From Rhodoferax potami (lineage in GTDB: Bacteria; Pseudomonadota; Gammaproteobacteria; Burkholderiales; Burkholderiaceae_C), in the NCBI RefSeq assembly GCF_032193765.1, contig NZ_JAVBIJ010000002.1, positions 71,134-135,133 of the forward strand: a DNA stretch of 64,000 bases. The letters run 5' to 3'. The notes beneath the pieces were generated by a model, which saw nothing but the letters and a program-made list of their open reading frames with translations, was not told the DNA's origin and searched no databases. The translations under genes and the position numbers were made by a program. This document shows, piece after piece, positions 8,255 to 19,216 of the stretch. The stretch's first letter is position 1, and each line of letters starts with the position of its first letter.

Positions 8255-9379
8255 TAAGGATGGTGTCCAAAACTCAACGCCGAAGCGGCTGTAAATGTCT
8301 GAATCCCGCATAACGGATCTGACGGATTCCATTTCAATTGAATCTGCGCTGCAGCCATCGAAATCCTGGCGTTTTCGCGCCCGATCTGGGCGCCCTGGCC
8401 GTTTGCGGGCGCACTCATGCCTGCGATCCTGCTGCCAGTTTCTTGCGAACCATCCACAGGTTCGAGAGCATGAACAGCGTGAACAACTGCGCGGTGTTCT
8501 TGGACAGACCGCGATAGCGCACCTTGTTGTGGCCAAACTGACGCTTGATCACCCGAAACGGATGCTCCACCTTGGCTCGAATGCTGGCCTTGAGTTTTTC
8601 AATCTGGTCGGTGATCGCACCCAGCGTGCTCGTCTTGTCCAGTGCCCGGCGCTTGCCCGGCCGCATGGCTACATGCCAGTTGACATCCATGCCTTGGGTT
8701 TCTTCGCGCTTGCCCACCCCCTGGTAGCCGGCATCGGCATACACGTCGCTCTCGCTTCCATGCACCAGCGCATGGGCCTGCGTGACATCGTTGACGTTGG
8801 CCGCAGTGCCCACCATCGAGTGAACCAGGCCAGAGTCAGCATCCGAGCCAATGTGCGATTTTATGCCGTGATGCCACTGATTGCCTTTCTTGGCCTGGTG
8901 CATCTCAGGGTCGCGCTTGCCGCTGCTGTTCTTGGTGGAGCTGGGTGCATCGATGACGGTGCCACTGTTGAGCATCAGGCCACGAGCCTTGAGCATGGCA
9001 TTGACGGTCTCGAAGAATGCCTTGGCCAGGTTGTGCTTCTCCAGCAGGTGGCGAAACCTAAGAATGCTGACCCGATCGGGCAATCGGTCGTTCGTATCCA
9101 AGCCGGCAAATTCGCGGTACAGCGGCGTCTCAAACAGAGCTTCTTCCATGGCGAAGTCGCTCAGACCAAAGAGTTGCTGCAGAAGATGCAAGCGCAGCAT
9201 GATCTCATGCCCAAAGGGCGGGCGGCCCGTTGTCTTGGGCGGCGACACCGCTATGAGCTGGGCCACCAGCTCAGGCCAGGGAACCACGCAATTCATCAGC
9301 TCCAGCAGTTCCATCTTGCGCGTGCGGCGCGTGTTCAGGTCAAGACCAAGGTCGGTTTGTTTCATGCCGTCATTGAACG
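8255..9379 (-). mobile_element. IS5-family element B (ends approximate)
   Basis: A second, unrelated IS5-family transposase gene fills this interval, between the right end of element A (8251) and an IS21 end remnant (from 9380). Terminal repeats were not resolved by eye, so the limits are set by the neighbours. Confidence 0.5.
8415..9365 (-). CDS. IS5-family transposase (element B)
   Basis: Transposase of 316 residues from the ATG at 9365 (MKQTDLGLDLNTRRTRKME), a usual length for IS5 enzymes. DUF772-like N-terminus: RPPFGHEIMLRLHLLQQLFG and LPDRVSILRFRHLLEKHN. The DDE triad is visible as TVIDAPSS (first Asp), DVYADAGYQGVGKR (second Asp) and KASIRAKVEHPFRVIKRQFG (Glu). The open frame extends to 9485, but the extra codons are the translated IS21 end remnant, so I rejected that start. 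The frame is intact. It shares no close similarity with the element A transposase. Confidence 0.88.
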   Translation of the reverse strand: MKQTDLGLDLNTRRTRKMELLELMNCVVPWPELVAQLIAVSPPKTTGRPPFGHEIMLRLHLLQQLFGLSDFAMEEALFETPLYREFAGLDTNDRLPDRVSILRFRHLLEKHNLAKAFFETVNAMLKARGLMLNSGTVIDAPSSTKNSSGKRDPEMHQAKKGNQWHHGIKSHIGSDADSGLVHSMVGTAANVNDVTQAHALVHGSESDVYADAGYQGVGKREETQGMDVNWHVAMRPGKRRALDKTSTLGAITDQIEKLKASIRAKVEHPFRVIKRQFGHNKVRYRGLSKNTAQLFTLFMLSNLWMVRKKLAAGSQA

Positions 9380-9471
9380 TGTTGATTACAGCGTCAAACT
9401 GAGCCAGATTCCAATCGAATATTGAGCCACCTGGTTTAAAGGTATTTTTGGCTACTCGATTGTGGATAAGT
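9380..9471 (-). repeat. 92-bp right-end remnant of IS21-type element 3
   Basis: Begins TGTTGATTACAGCG and matches the right end of the IS21-type element at 27138 base for base up to GTGGATAAGTC. The rest of the element is absent here, so this is a scar of an earlier copy. Confidence 0.85.
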
Positions 9472-9473
9472 CG

Positions 9474-9822
9474 TCGTCCCTGCAAAATTCACTTCAAGCC
9501 ACCCCCCAGCGCCGATCTGAGCCTTGCAGTCGGTTGAGGCCGATGATTTTGGCCAATTTCTCAAACAAGCCCGTCAAACCGCTCACCTGCAGCAGGCACA
9601 ACAAAAGGCCCAGGCCTTTCCGGGCGATCATCCGCAGCAGCCAGCGGATGTTGTAGCCCGCCGCGCACAGCACCGCGTGCAGTGCATCGCCTGCTGAGCC
9701 TTTGAGGTGGCAGCGGTCCATGCGGTGATCCGCTTTGAGGTGCCCGATGATCGGCTCGATCGCTTGGCGCCGTTTGAGCAGTCTGCGCTCTTCATCGGTC
9801 AACCGCTTGTCCTTGCCCCGGT
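9474..9822 (-). pseudogene. 3' fragment of the IS5 element A transposase gene
   Basis: Encodes the last 100 or so residues of the element A transposase (from TDEERRLLKRRQAIEPII to the stop at 9494), identical to the complete copy. It includes the element A terminal repeat at 9474. The coding sequence is cut at 9822 by the end of IS21-type element 1, so it cannot make an active enzyme. Confidence 0.9.
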
Positions 9823-9965
9823 TGTCAAACGCAGTTTCGATTTGATACAGCTGTCGAACGCAAACGCGGCGTGGATTTGATACACCGTTGTGTGGGGCGA
9901 TTGTCTGTTTTGTCTTTGCTTGTCTTTCAAGCAGTCAGTGGCTCGCCACTGACTGCTTGGCGCCC

Positions 9966-11863
<1,898 letters not shown>

Positions 11864-11960
11864 TGCCAGTCCCATCCATGGTTCGGATGGCTTGGCACGT
11901 TAGTCGAGGTGTATCAATTCCTCACCGCGTTTGCGTGTCATTTTCATACTGCGCGTGACA

Positions 11961-12725
11961 CCTATTTCGAGTCGCGCCGCCACGAGCACGTACAGCAGGC
12001 ATTGGGGCTGCCAGGGGCCACAGATGCCGTGCTGCTCACTGACGGCTATGAGGCCTATGCACGTTACGCTGCCAAGACCGGCATTACGCATGCCCAATGC
12101 TGGGCGCACTGCAGGCGTGGCTTCTTTGAAGCTCTAGGGGCCGAGCCACAGGCCGCTGGCCAGGCGCTGCAGCAAATTGGCGAGATTTACGCCCAGGAAG
12201 AAGCCATTCGTGAACGTGACCTCTACGGGGATGCCAAACGAGAGCACCGTCTAAGCCACAGCAAACCGCTGGTGCAGAACTTCTTTGAATGGGTGGATTT
12301 GCAGTTCGAGCGGCAAGGCTTCCTGCCCAGCAATCCGTTGACCAAGGCATTGGCCTATGCACGCGAGCGCCGCGCGCAACTGCAGGTGTTTCTGGGCGAT
12401 GCGGATGCGGCCATGGATACGAACCATCTGGAACGCGCCTTGCGCGCGATACCAATGGGCAGGCGCAATTGGTTGTTCTGCTGGACGGAGGTGGGCGCCA
12501 AGCACGCGGGCATCATGCAGAGCCTGATCGTGACATGCCGTTTACATGACATTGACCCCTACACCTACCTGGTTGATGTCTTGCAACGCGTAGGCCACCA
12601 CCCCGCCTCCAGGGTTTCAGAACTGACGCCTCGTCAATGGAAGCAGCACTTCGCCGAGAATACATTGCGTTCACCATTACACGGTTTGGTAACGTAGGCA
12701 ATAACGCTGGCCAGTGACCGGTTAC
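11961..12725 (+). pseudogene. 3' fragment of IS66 element 1 (tnpC C-terminal part)
   Basis: The fragment starts in mid-codon at CCTATTTCGAG, where IS21 element 1 interrupts tnpC. It reads through ESRRHEHVQQALGL, the acidic catalytic region and WTEVGAKHAGIMQSLI to the stop at 12697, then the right end of the element (CCAGTGACCGGTTAC, to 12725). The matching 5' half is at 25800-26669. The region 12726-12894 after it shows no gene. Confidence 0.92.
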
Positions 12726-12894
12726 TTTGCAAAAGACTTGAATCGACGAGTTTCAGCGTCAACATTCTTCAAAAGATTACTTGATGATTCATTCAAAAAA
12801 TCGTGACTCGCTAAATGCTGCATCAAGTGGAGCTAGTGAGAAAGTGTTGTCGTCATATTGGGCGTAGGTCCTTACAGCCACCCGATACTTAAAT

Positions 12895-14985
12895 CTAAAT
12901 ACTGCGCCGCTTCATAAGCTTCACCGCATCGATCTTTCTCGCTAACTCCTGAGTCGAGTAAATGGAAGTCGTATCGATAGAGGCGTGTCCTGCCAGTTCG
13001 CTCACCACTTCAACCGGAACGCCATCAACCAATGCCTGTCGAACAAATGTGTGTCGCATCCAGTGGGTAGATGCTTTTAGGAATCTGGCTTGTTCTAAAC
13101 CTGCCTCATGGCAGAGATACGAGATCTTATTGAAGAAGCGTTTGAGAACTGCGTAGATCCCGGAGGCCGATAGTGGTAAGCCACGCATCGTCGAGACGGC
13201 GCTCACGTGTGTAGCGCCTGTGCTGGATTGGTGCCACTTCGGTACTGATGCATGCAAGGTGCGGATCAGGGGGAGTTCACCCGCATCTACCAGTTGCTTG
13301 TCCTCAGCTAAGAACTCTTTAGCGTGTTGGGAGATAAGCGCAACTATGGAGTCCTTCAGCGGGATTTCACGGATCTTATTACGCTTGCCTGTGACAGTAA
13401 GTACCCAGGTGGGTGGCAAATCAGAAATATTTTCAAGGCGCAGATCTTTGTAGCGTGCGTTCGTCAATTCTTCCAAGCGCACGCCGCTGGTGACCAATAG
13501 TTCAAGAATGCAACGTAGACGATGAGACTCCGGAGAAGAGGGCAGGGCGCTTAAGTTCTGCAGCACAAAGGCCCACTCTGCTTCAGTAAAGCTGCGACGG
13601 ATGTCTACTTTGGAGACCGGCAAGTCAAAGGACTTCATCAGGGCTCTGAACGGGTTGGCCACTAGGTAGCCGGCATCCATGAGTCCGGTGAACAACGTCT
13701 GCAAAATGACCAATGCTTGCTTTTGCGAAACAGGGGAGGGCTGCCCTCTAAATGCCCGCCACTGGGGATCGGATTGCGGGACAGGCAGGGGGTGGATCCA
13801 GGATGCAGGGACTGCTTTCAGAAACTCCCGGTAGCGTTGGCAATCGGGGGCGGTGATGGAACTGATGGGCTTGCGCAGTTCTTGGGCACACCAGAGAGCG
13901 AAACGTTCAACTTCTTTACGGTAGCTGCGCTGGGTCGATGGCTTCTCGTTGTAACGACTTAGCCAGGCAGTGATGGCTTCCCAGTCGTTGCCGGCGCCTA
14001 GTGTGTTGGCCATGTGACTGCGAAACACTCCGCCTTCTCCGGTGAGGGTGGGGGTGAGTGCGATGCGCTGGAGTTCGCGGTCGATCAGGGTGAGGGTGCC
14101 GGAGGTACTGCCTGAAGCGGAGGGAAGGGCAGGGGAGGGTGATTCTGAAAAGATGACTTTGGGGGACTGCAGGGCGCTCAGGGATTTAGGTTGGAGGGCC
14201 GTGGCTTGGATAGCCATGCGCAGCTGTTCTTGCTGGAGTTGCAGCCAGTAAACCACCTGCCTTGCTCTCAGTCCACCAAAGCCTTCAATGCGCCCGTGCC
14301 AGCGGTAGCCATAGACATTGATGAAGTTCACCAAGTCTTTGAGAAAAAGCAGTCCCACATTGCGCAGGCGTTTGACCACCGGGCGAGCGAACCAGAGCTC
14401 CAGCTTGTCCTCGGCCGTAGGCTGGATGGCCAGCAAAGATTCCAGGTGGTTCAGGGCGCGCACCTGTTCGGCGGAAGGGTCCTTGAGATGGGAGCCGGCC
14501 TCCAGAGCATCGGCATTGTCCAGTCCGAAAGCGGCCTTGTATTCGTCCATCAGCTCGGCTTCCGAGTACATGTCGGGGTCCATGCCTTCTTGCTCCACCC
14601 ATTCCTCCAGAGTTGGCAGCTGCACGGCTGCGACCGGTTTTGCCTGGCTGCGCAGTAGGTCCAAGGAGGCATGCAGGCCCGCGTGTTTGGGCAGTCCAAG
14701 GTCAAGGTTGCGTCCAGCTTCGATGATCTGCTGGAGCAAGGCATCCTTGCGGTTCTGGACGTAACGCAGATCGGTGGTGCTCTCCGCCCAGGCGAGGTAG
14801 CGGTCAAAAGACTGGCGCAGATCCAATCCGAGCAAAGCGGAGCGCACGAAGGCGAAATGGTGCACTCCTAAAGAGCGAGGGTCCTTGATGACCTTGGACT
14901 TGGACCCTGCGGGGCGGCCGCGGCGCTTGGGCACTGGGCTGTGAAACAGCGGGTCTGCCGAGGGAAAAGCGGTGGAAACTGCCAT
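12895..14985 (-). CDS. Large tyrosine recombinase / integrase
   Basis: Site-specific recombinase of 696 residues. The C-terminal half has the tyrosine-recombinase catalytic set: an Arg in VTSGVRLEELTNARY, the HxxR box in THWMRHTFVRQAL, the His in LAGHASIDTTS and the nucleophilic Tyr in TSIYSTQELARK. A SAM-like core-binding domain precedes it (AITAWLSRYNEKPSTQRSYR). The first 350 residues are an unusual N-terminal extension with an RRGRPAGSKSK basic patch that could contact DNA. Some Burkholderiales integrases have similar long N-termini. It shares its C-terminal style (HWMRHTHATHAL) with the truncated recombinase at 45623. A perfect 11-bp inverted repeat lies 53 bases upstream of its start. 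Its att site and cargo are not evident. Confidence 0.88.
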   Translation of the reverse strand: MAVSTAFPSADPLFHSPVPKRRGRPAGSKSKVIKDPRSLGVHHFAFVRSALLGLDLRQSFDRYLAWAESTTDLRYVQNRKDALLQQIIEAGRNLDLGLPKHAGLHASLDLLRSQAKPVAAVQLPTLEEWVEQEGMDPDMYSEAELMDEYKAAFGLDNADALEAGSHLKDPSAEQVRALNHLESLLAIQPTAEDKLELWFARPVVKRLRNVGLLFLKDLVNFINVYGYRWHGRIEGFGGLRARQVVYWLQLQQEQLRMAIQATALQPKSLSALQSPKVIFSESPSPALPSASGSTSGTLTLIDRELQRIALTPTLTGEGGVFRSHMANTLGAGNDWEAITAWLSRYNEKPSTQRSYRKEVERFALWCAQELRKPISSITAPDCQRYREFLKAVPASWIHPLPVPQSDPQWRAFRGQPSPVSQKQALVILQTLFTGLMDAGYLVANPFRALMKSFDLPVSKVDIRRSFTEAEWAFVLQNLSALPSSPESHRLRCILELLVTSGVRLEELTNARYKDLRLENISDLPPTWVLTVTGKRNKIREIPLKDSIVALISQHAKEFLAEDKQLVDAGELPLIRTLHASVPKWHQSSTGATHVSAVSTMRGLPLSASGIYAVLKRFFNKISYLCHEAGLEQARFLKASTHWMRHTFVRQALVDGVPVEVVSELAGHASIDTTSIYSTQELARKIDAVKLMKRRSI

Positions 14986-15037
14986 GAGCGGGACCTCGTA
15001 TGTCTGGGAAATAGCGACTTAGACTAATTTATTCCAC

Positions 15038-15063
15038 GTCATGATTATAAGGATAATCATGAC
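15038..15063. promoter_or_regulatory. Perfect 11-bp inverted repeat upstream of the recombinase gene
   Basis: Arms GTCATGATTAT and ATAATCATGAC are perfect complements separated by AAGG. The site lies 53 bp upstream of the recombinase start codon. It could be an autoregulatory operator or a recombinase-binding core; tyrosine recombinases typically bind paired 11-13 bp arms, though with a longer spacer. Confidence 0.5.
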
Positions 15064-15328
15064 GCACTCAGATCGCAATAATTAGAGGAGGGCAGAGGGG
15101 AGGGCGTTGTGGGCGGGAAACGGCATAATTGCCCAAGCAGGATAAGAGGGAAGATGTACTACTTCCATGAACATGCAAACACACCAAGAGCATGCTGCCG
15201 ACTGGGTAGACCGAAGTAACACTTTGATGGCATGGGCCGTCACCTATCAGGAACGCAAGGCCACGTACATCGGAAGCCTCCAGCGCGAGCAGACGGGCCT
15301 TATCGTTGTACTCCAACATTGGAATGAG

Positions 15329-15360
15329 GTTTCAATCCACGCCCCTACGCGAGGGGCGAC
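15329..15360 (+). repeat. Solitary CRISPR-like repeat, subtype I-C type
   Basis: A 32-base unit begins GTTTCAATCCACGCCCC and ends GAGGGGCGAC. It contains the hairpin GCCCCT-ACGCG-AGGGGC expected of subtype I-C repeats, in length and sequence style. There is no second copy within several hundred bases and no cas gene in the window. The 300 bases before it (15064-15328) contain only a weak open frame. Confidence 0.55.
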
Positions 15361-15426
15361 AGAACGAGTTTTACGCCGCACCCCCGCACTGTCAAGATTC
15401 CATTGGCGCCAACAGCGCTACCCAAA

Positions 15427-15906
15427 ATGCCGATATCCGTTCCTGATCATGTTCTGACTGTCCCAAGGGATACGTTGGAGCAGTTTTTTCTCGTATTCGC
15501 AAGATTTGAATTTGCTTGCAAGGCGGCCGGTTATTCGAAAAGAGGGAAATTTGGCAACATAGAAGTTGATTGGGAAAAAGTGTCTCGTGCGTTGGGGACT
15601 CAGCTTTGTGAGTCTACTGATGCAGCGCTAGTTTCCGCAATCAAATATTTGACGGAGGAGCCTCCGAAGCTAGACACGTACAACGCTACGCCTAGGTGGC
15701 AAGAACGACCAGCGCCGGCTCGATACACCCGCATGCAATCCTTGTTCTTTTACGTTCAAGGGGTCCGAAACAATCTTGTACACGGTGGGAAATTTCAGGA
15801 GACTACGGATCCGGTGCGCGACATGAGGCTTTTGGAGGCTTCAATGACTGTCATTGAGGCCTGCCTCAACTACTGCCCCGACATTGGCACTGCCTTCGTT
15901 AGTTGA
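15427..15906 (+). CDS. HEPN-type (Apea-like) protein
   Basis: The 159-residue product starting MPISVPDHVLTVPR is helical. Near the C-terminus it carries VRNNLVHGGKF, the Rx4H motif of HEPN domains, in a form very like those of Apea-type HEPN proteins. HEPN domains with this motif are often RNases in toxin-antitoxin, CRISPR-linked and phage-defence systems; catalytic activity here is inferred only from the motif. The frame is open upstream to a TTG at 15403, but the ATG at 15427 is the ordinary start. It stands alone 66 bases after the lone CRISPR-like repeat, with no recognisable nucleotidyltransferase partner. The 140 bases after it are non-coding. Confidence 0.65.
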   Translation: MPISVPDHVLTVPRDTLEQFFLVFARFEFACKAAGYSKRGKFGNIEVDWEKVSRALGTQLCESTDAALVSAIKYLTEEPPKLDTYNATPRWQERPAPARYTRMQSLFFYVQGVRNNLVHGGKFQETTDPVRDMRLLEASMTVIEACLNYCPDIGTAFVS

Positions 15907-16046
15907 TTGCGCGCCAGGACGGCTGGCCTAGAGCTATCGGGTAGACGTTCTCCGATGTCGAGATGAGCACTAGTAAATGAAAGCAAGCGAGCCTGGCAGT
16001 CAACAAAATACACACGGCGGTTTCACGCCGGTCACAGGGAGTAGAA

Positions 16047-16745
16047 ATGAACTGGACAACAGACCAGCTATTAGATGAGCTGAAACGCCTATTGCAACCA
16101 GGCGTCATCGGCTTTTATGAGAGCTTTGAGGTCACAGAGATTCTTGGGTTTCAGAAGGACGGCACTGCTACCAACTTCTTCAGTCTCCTTGTTGCCGAGC
16201 ATGGCTTACCGCCAAAAGGCACCGGCGAACCGGAGTGCCTGACCCCGAAGCGCATTGAGCTCAAGAAAAGTGACTACAAGTTCGGTGTTTTCCGATTCCG
16301 CGTCTCAACACAGTTCCTCGTGGACGTCGTGGAGCATTTCGCTCGGACCGGCGAGTGGAAAACCGGGCCAAAGCCTCTGAAGGTTGGCAAGCTTGCGCCC
16401 GTGGCTCCACAGTTCGTGCACCCCGACTTGAACGATCCGCATCCGTGGAACAGTGTGCTGAAGAACAACTTCTACGAGGGATCGCACGTTCTTGAGCTGT
16501 TTGACACTTCCAAGGATGCGGCGCGGTTCCTGCAGCGCGACTCGCGCCTGCTGGTCGAGCTCTCGCAACAGGTTCGCTCCATTGTGCCCATGGATATCGA
16601 CGGGCTTTCGGATCGGCTTGGAAATATTGCTATCCAGATGCCTGTCACCGTGATTTCCACAGGTGTGCGCGGCTCGCCTGTCGGCGATCAATCGGTCCGC
16701 GTGGCTTGGCATGAGAAGGCAACACCACGACCACTGCGCATCTCC
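16047..16745 (+). pseudogene. Unrecognised gene truncated by IS66 element 1
   Basis: The frame starts at the ATG at 16047 (MNWTTDQLLDELKRLLQPGV), preceded by GGGAG, and codes for about 233 native residues. At 16746 the left end of IS66 element 1 begins, and the frame then runs into IS sequence to a stop at 16871. Distinct stretches include EVTEILGFQKDGTATNFFSL and VTVISTGVRGSPVGDQSVRV. I do not recognise a domain with confidence. The neighbours (HEPN protein, hipBA, recombinase) suggest a defence-type accessory gene, but that is context only. The missing 3' part is not found after the IS. Confidence 0.5.
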
Positions 16746-16831
16746 GTAACCGGTCACTGTCCGGCGTTCTTGCGAACTGATTGCAGGTACCAAAGAATGC
16801 GCCCTGATCAACAAACAGGACGGGGTCGGAT

Positions 16832-17170
16832 ATGGAAGAGACGCAGAGCGTGCTCAGGCGTGCAGTGTTGAGTGAACAGACTTGGGCTGAGGTACTGGAT
16901 CGTTTTGACCGCGCTGGATTGACGATAGATAAATTTTGCAGCCGCGAAGGCATCAGTCGCAGCAGCCTTGCTCGCCGACGCACGCTTAGGAATAAACAGA
17001 GGGGAATCGCGTCCCCGCTGCGAACGAACAAGGTAGCCCCCACCACCGTGCCGAAGGCGGCGTTCGTTGATCTGGGCGACCTTGCTGGAGTGCACGGCAG
17101 CGGCAATGGAGCCATGGGGTTACGCATCGAACTCGGCTCGGGCATGAGTTTGCATCTGGTACGCCGGTAA
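16832..17170 (+). CDS. tnpA: IS66 accessory protein TnpA (element 1)
   Basis: A 112-residue basic protein with an N-terminal helix-turn-helix (FDRAGLTIDKFCSREGISRS), the usual first gene of IS66 elements. Its biochemical role is not settled. It overlaps tnpB by one base (TAATG at 17168-17172). The start codon at 16832 lies about 85 bases inside the element. Confidence 0.8.
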   Translation: MEETQSVLRRAVLSEQTWAEVLDRFDRAGLTIDKFCSREGISRSSLARRRTLRNKQRGIASPLRTNKVAPTTVPKAAFVDLGDLAGVHGSGNGAMGLRIELGSGMSLHLVRR

Positions 17171-17517
17171 TGTTCTTTCCCGAGGGCCGCATTCGCGTGT
17201 TCCTGTATGGCCAAGCTGCCGATATGCGCCAGTCCTACGACGGCTTGTACGCTCTGGCACACCAGGGGTTTGAAGTGGATGTGCTGGCCGGACACATGTT
17301 TGTTTTCATCAACCGGCGGCAAACACAGATGAAGGTGCTGTACTTTGACCGCAGCGGCTGGTGCCTGTGGTGCAAGCGTTTGGAGAGCGGCAAGTTCTCC
17401 CGTAAAGGCGTTCAAGGCGGCAGTGGCGAGATCGACTGCACGGCGCTCAAACTGATGCTCGAAGGCATCGAAGTGCGCCGACGCCACAAACGCTACCAAC
17501 ACCCTGCGCGGAGGTGA
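17170..17517 (+). CDS. tnpB: IS66 accessory protein TnpB (element 1)
   Basis: A 115-residue protein of the IS66 Orf2/TnpB family, needed for transposition in studied elements but without known enzymatic function. Diagnostic stretches are MRQSYDGLYALAHQGF, FVFINRRQTQMKVLYFDRSG and WCLWCKRLESGKF. It is intact here and missing from the other, truncated element 1 copies in the window. Confidence 0.92.
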   Translation: MFFPEGRIRVFLYGQAADMRQSYDGLYALAHQGFEVDVLAGHMFVFINRRQTQMKVLYFDRSGWCLWCKRLESGKFSRKGVQGGSGEIDCTALKLMLEGIEVRRRHKRYQHPARR

Positions 17518-17586
17518 CGATGTGCCCATTTTCAATCCGGAGAAGCACTCTTTTGCTTTGTCCCTAAAGGCCGCAAGATAAGGCCC

Positions 17587-19188
17587 ATGTCGATGCCCAA
17601 TACCAGCACTCCCACATTTACCGTCGAAACGGTCATGGGGCTGTCGCCGCAGAGCATCGCGCAGACACTGCAAGCACAGGCCGCCAGCATCAGCGCGCTG
17701 GAGCAGCAGCTCGAATGGTTCAAACGCCAACTCTTTGGCAAGAAGAGCGAGCGCTTTGCACCCTTGCCCGATGCGCAGCAAATGCACCTGGGGCAACTCC
17801 TGGGCGACCTCCCTGCCACTGATGCGCCCGAAGCCGACTCCGACTCCAACACCATCCCTGCACACCAGCGACGCAAACCCCGCAGCAACTTTGCCGACGA
17901 GGGCACGCCCGCATCGTTCTTTGACGAAACCAAGGTGCCCGTGCACACCATCGAGCTGGCCAACCCCGAGACCAAAGACCTCTCGCCCGATCAGTACGAG
18001 GTTGTCAGCCAGAAGGTCAGCCACCGCTTGGCACAGCGCCCCGGTGCCTATGTGGTGCTGAAGTATGTGCGCTCTGTCATCAAGCGCCACAACACGCAAA
18101 CCCTGCACTGTGCGGGCGCGCCAACAGGCATCATTGAGAGCAGCCGCGCTGACGTGAGCTTGCTCGCAGGCGTTGTTGTTGACAAGTTTGCCTGGCACAT
18201 TCCGCTGTACCGGCAGCACCAGCGCCTGAGCCAAGCGGGCTTCAAACTCAGCCGGGCGTGGCTGACGCAACTGGCGCAAAAGACCATTTCCCTGCTGGAG
18301 CCGATTTACGACACGCAGCTCGAGTCGATCCGCAACAGCCGGGTCAAGGCAATGGACGAGACCCCCATCAAGGCCGGGCGCAGTGGGCCCTGCAAGATGA
18401 AGTCGGCCTACTTCTGGCCTGTGTACGGCGAACTCGATGAGGTGTGCTTTGCCTATTTCGAGTCGCGCCGCCACGAGCACGTACAGCAGGCATTGGGGCT
18501 GCCAGGGGCCACAGATGCCGTGCTGCTCACTGACGGCTATGAGGCCTATGCACGTTACGCTGCCAAGACCGGCATTACGCATGCCCAATGCTGGGCGCAC
18601 TGCAGGCGTGGCTTCTTTGAAGCTCTAGGGGCCGAGCCACAGGCCGCTGGCCAGGCGCTGCAGCAAATTGGCGAGATTTACGCCCAGGAAGAAGCCATTC
18701 GTGAACGTGACCTCTACGGGGATGCCAAACGAGAGCACCGTCTAAGCCACAGCAAACCGCTGGTGCAGAACTTCTTTGAATGGGTGGATTTGCAGTTCGA
18801 GCGGCAAGGCTTCCTGCCCAGCAATCCGTTGACCAAGGCATTGGCCTATGCACGCGAGCGCCGCGCGCAACTGCAGGTGTTTCTGGGCGATGCGGATGCG
18901 GCCATGGATACGAACCATCTGGAACGCGCCTTGCGCGCGATACCAATGGGCAGGCGCAATTGGTTGTTCTGCTGGACGGAGGTGGGCGCCAAGCACGCGG
19001 GCATCATGCAGAGCCTGATCGTGACATGCCGTTTACATGACATTGACCCCTACACCTACCTGGTTGATGTCTTGCAACGCGTAGGCCACCACCCCGCCTC
19101 CAGGGTTTCAGAACTGACGCCTCGTCAATGGAAGCAGCACTTCGCCGAGAATACATTGCGTTCACCATTACACGGTTTGGTAACGTAG
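17587..19188 (+). CDS. tnpC: IS66-family transposase TnpC (element 1)
   Basis: DDE transposase of 533 residues. The N-terminal coiled coil (ISALEQQLEWFKRQLFGKKS) and zinc-finger-like region precede the core with KAMDETPIKAG (first Asp), VLLTDGYEAYARYAAKTG (second Asp) and DTNHLERALRAIPMGRRNWL (Glu). The C-terminal IS66 tail (HDIDPYTYLVDVLQRVGHHP) is present. It starts at the ATG at 17587, 69 bases after tnpB, and is the only copy here still with tnpA and tnpB. Confidence 0.93.
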   Translation: MSMPNTSTPTFTVETVMGLSPQSIAQTLQAQAASISALEQQLEWFKRQLFGKKSERFAPLPDAQQMHLGQLLGDLPATDAPEADSDSNTIPAHQRRKPRSNFADEGTPASFFDETKVPVHTIELANPETKDLSPDQYEVVSQKVSHRLAQRPGAYVVLKYVRSVIKRHNTQTLHCAGAPTGIIESSRADVSLLAGVVVDKFAWHIPLYRQHQRLSQAGFKLSRAWLTQLAQKTISLLEPIYDTQLESIRNSRVKAMDETPIKAGRSGPCKMKSAYFWPVYGELDEVCFAYFESRRHEHVQQALGLPGATDAVLLTDGYEAYARYAAKTGITHAQCWAHCRRGFFEALGAEPQAAGQALQQIGEIYAQEEAIRERDLYGDAKREHRLSHSKPLVQNFFEWVDLQFERQGFLPSNPLTKALAYARERRAQLQVFLGDADAAMDTNHLERALRAIPMGRRNWLFCWTEVGAKHAGIMQSLIVTCRLHDIDPYTYLVDVLQRVGHHPASRVSELTPRQWKQHFAENTLRSPLHGLVT

Positions 19189-19216
19189 GCAATAACGCTG
19201 GCCAGTGACCGGTTAC

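Larger units (their letters stand above)
16746..19216 (+). mobile_element. IS66-family element 1, complete copy (2471 bp)
   Basis: Left end GTAACCGGTCACTG (16746) and right end CCAGTGACCGGTTAC (to 19216) form the terminal inverted repeat. It carries tnpA, tnpB and tnpC in order. The flanking octamers (GCATCTCC and GATGCAGC) do not match, so this copy lost its target duplication through rearrangement. Partial copies are at 11961, 21954, 25800 and 47477. Confidence 0.9.

Noticed and set aside
15167..15457. A 96-codon gene spanning the CRISPR-like repeat
   Set aside because: It runs through the repeat hairpin and into the leader of the HEPN gene, with no family resemblance.
16746..19216. Target duplication around IS66 element 1
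   Set aside because: The octamers on the two sides (GCATCTCC, GATGCAGC) differ, so no simple insertion can be claimed.
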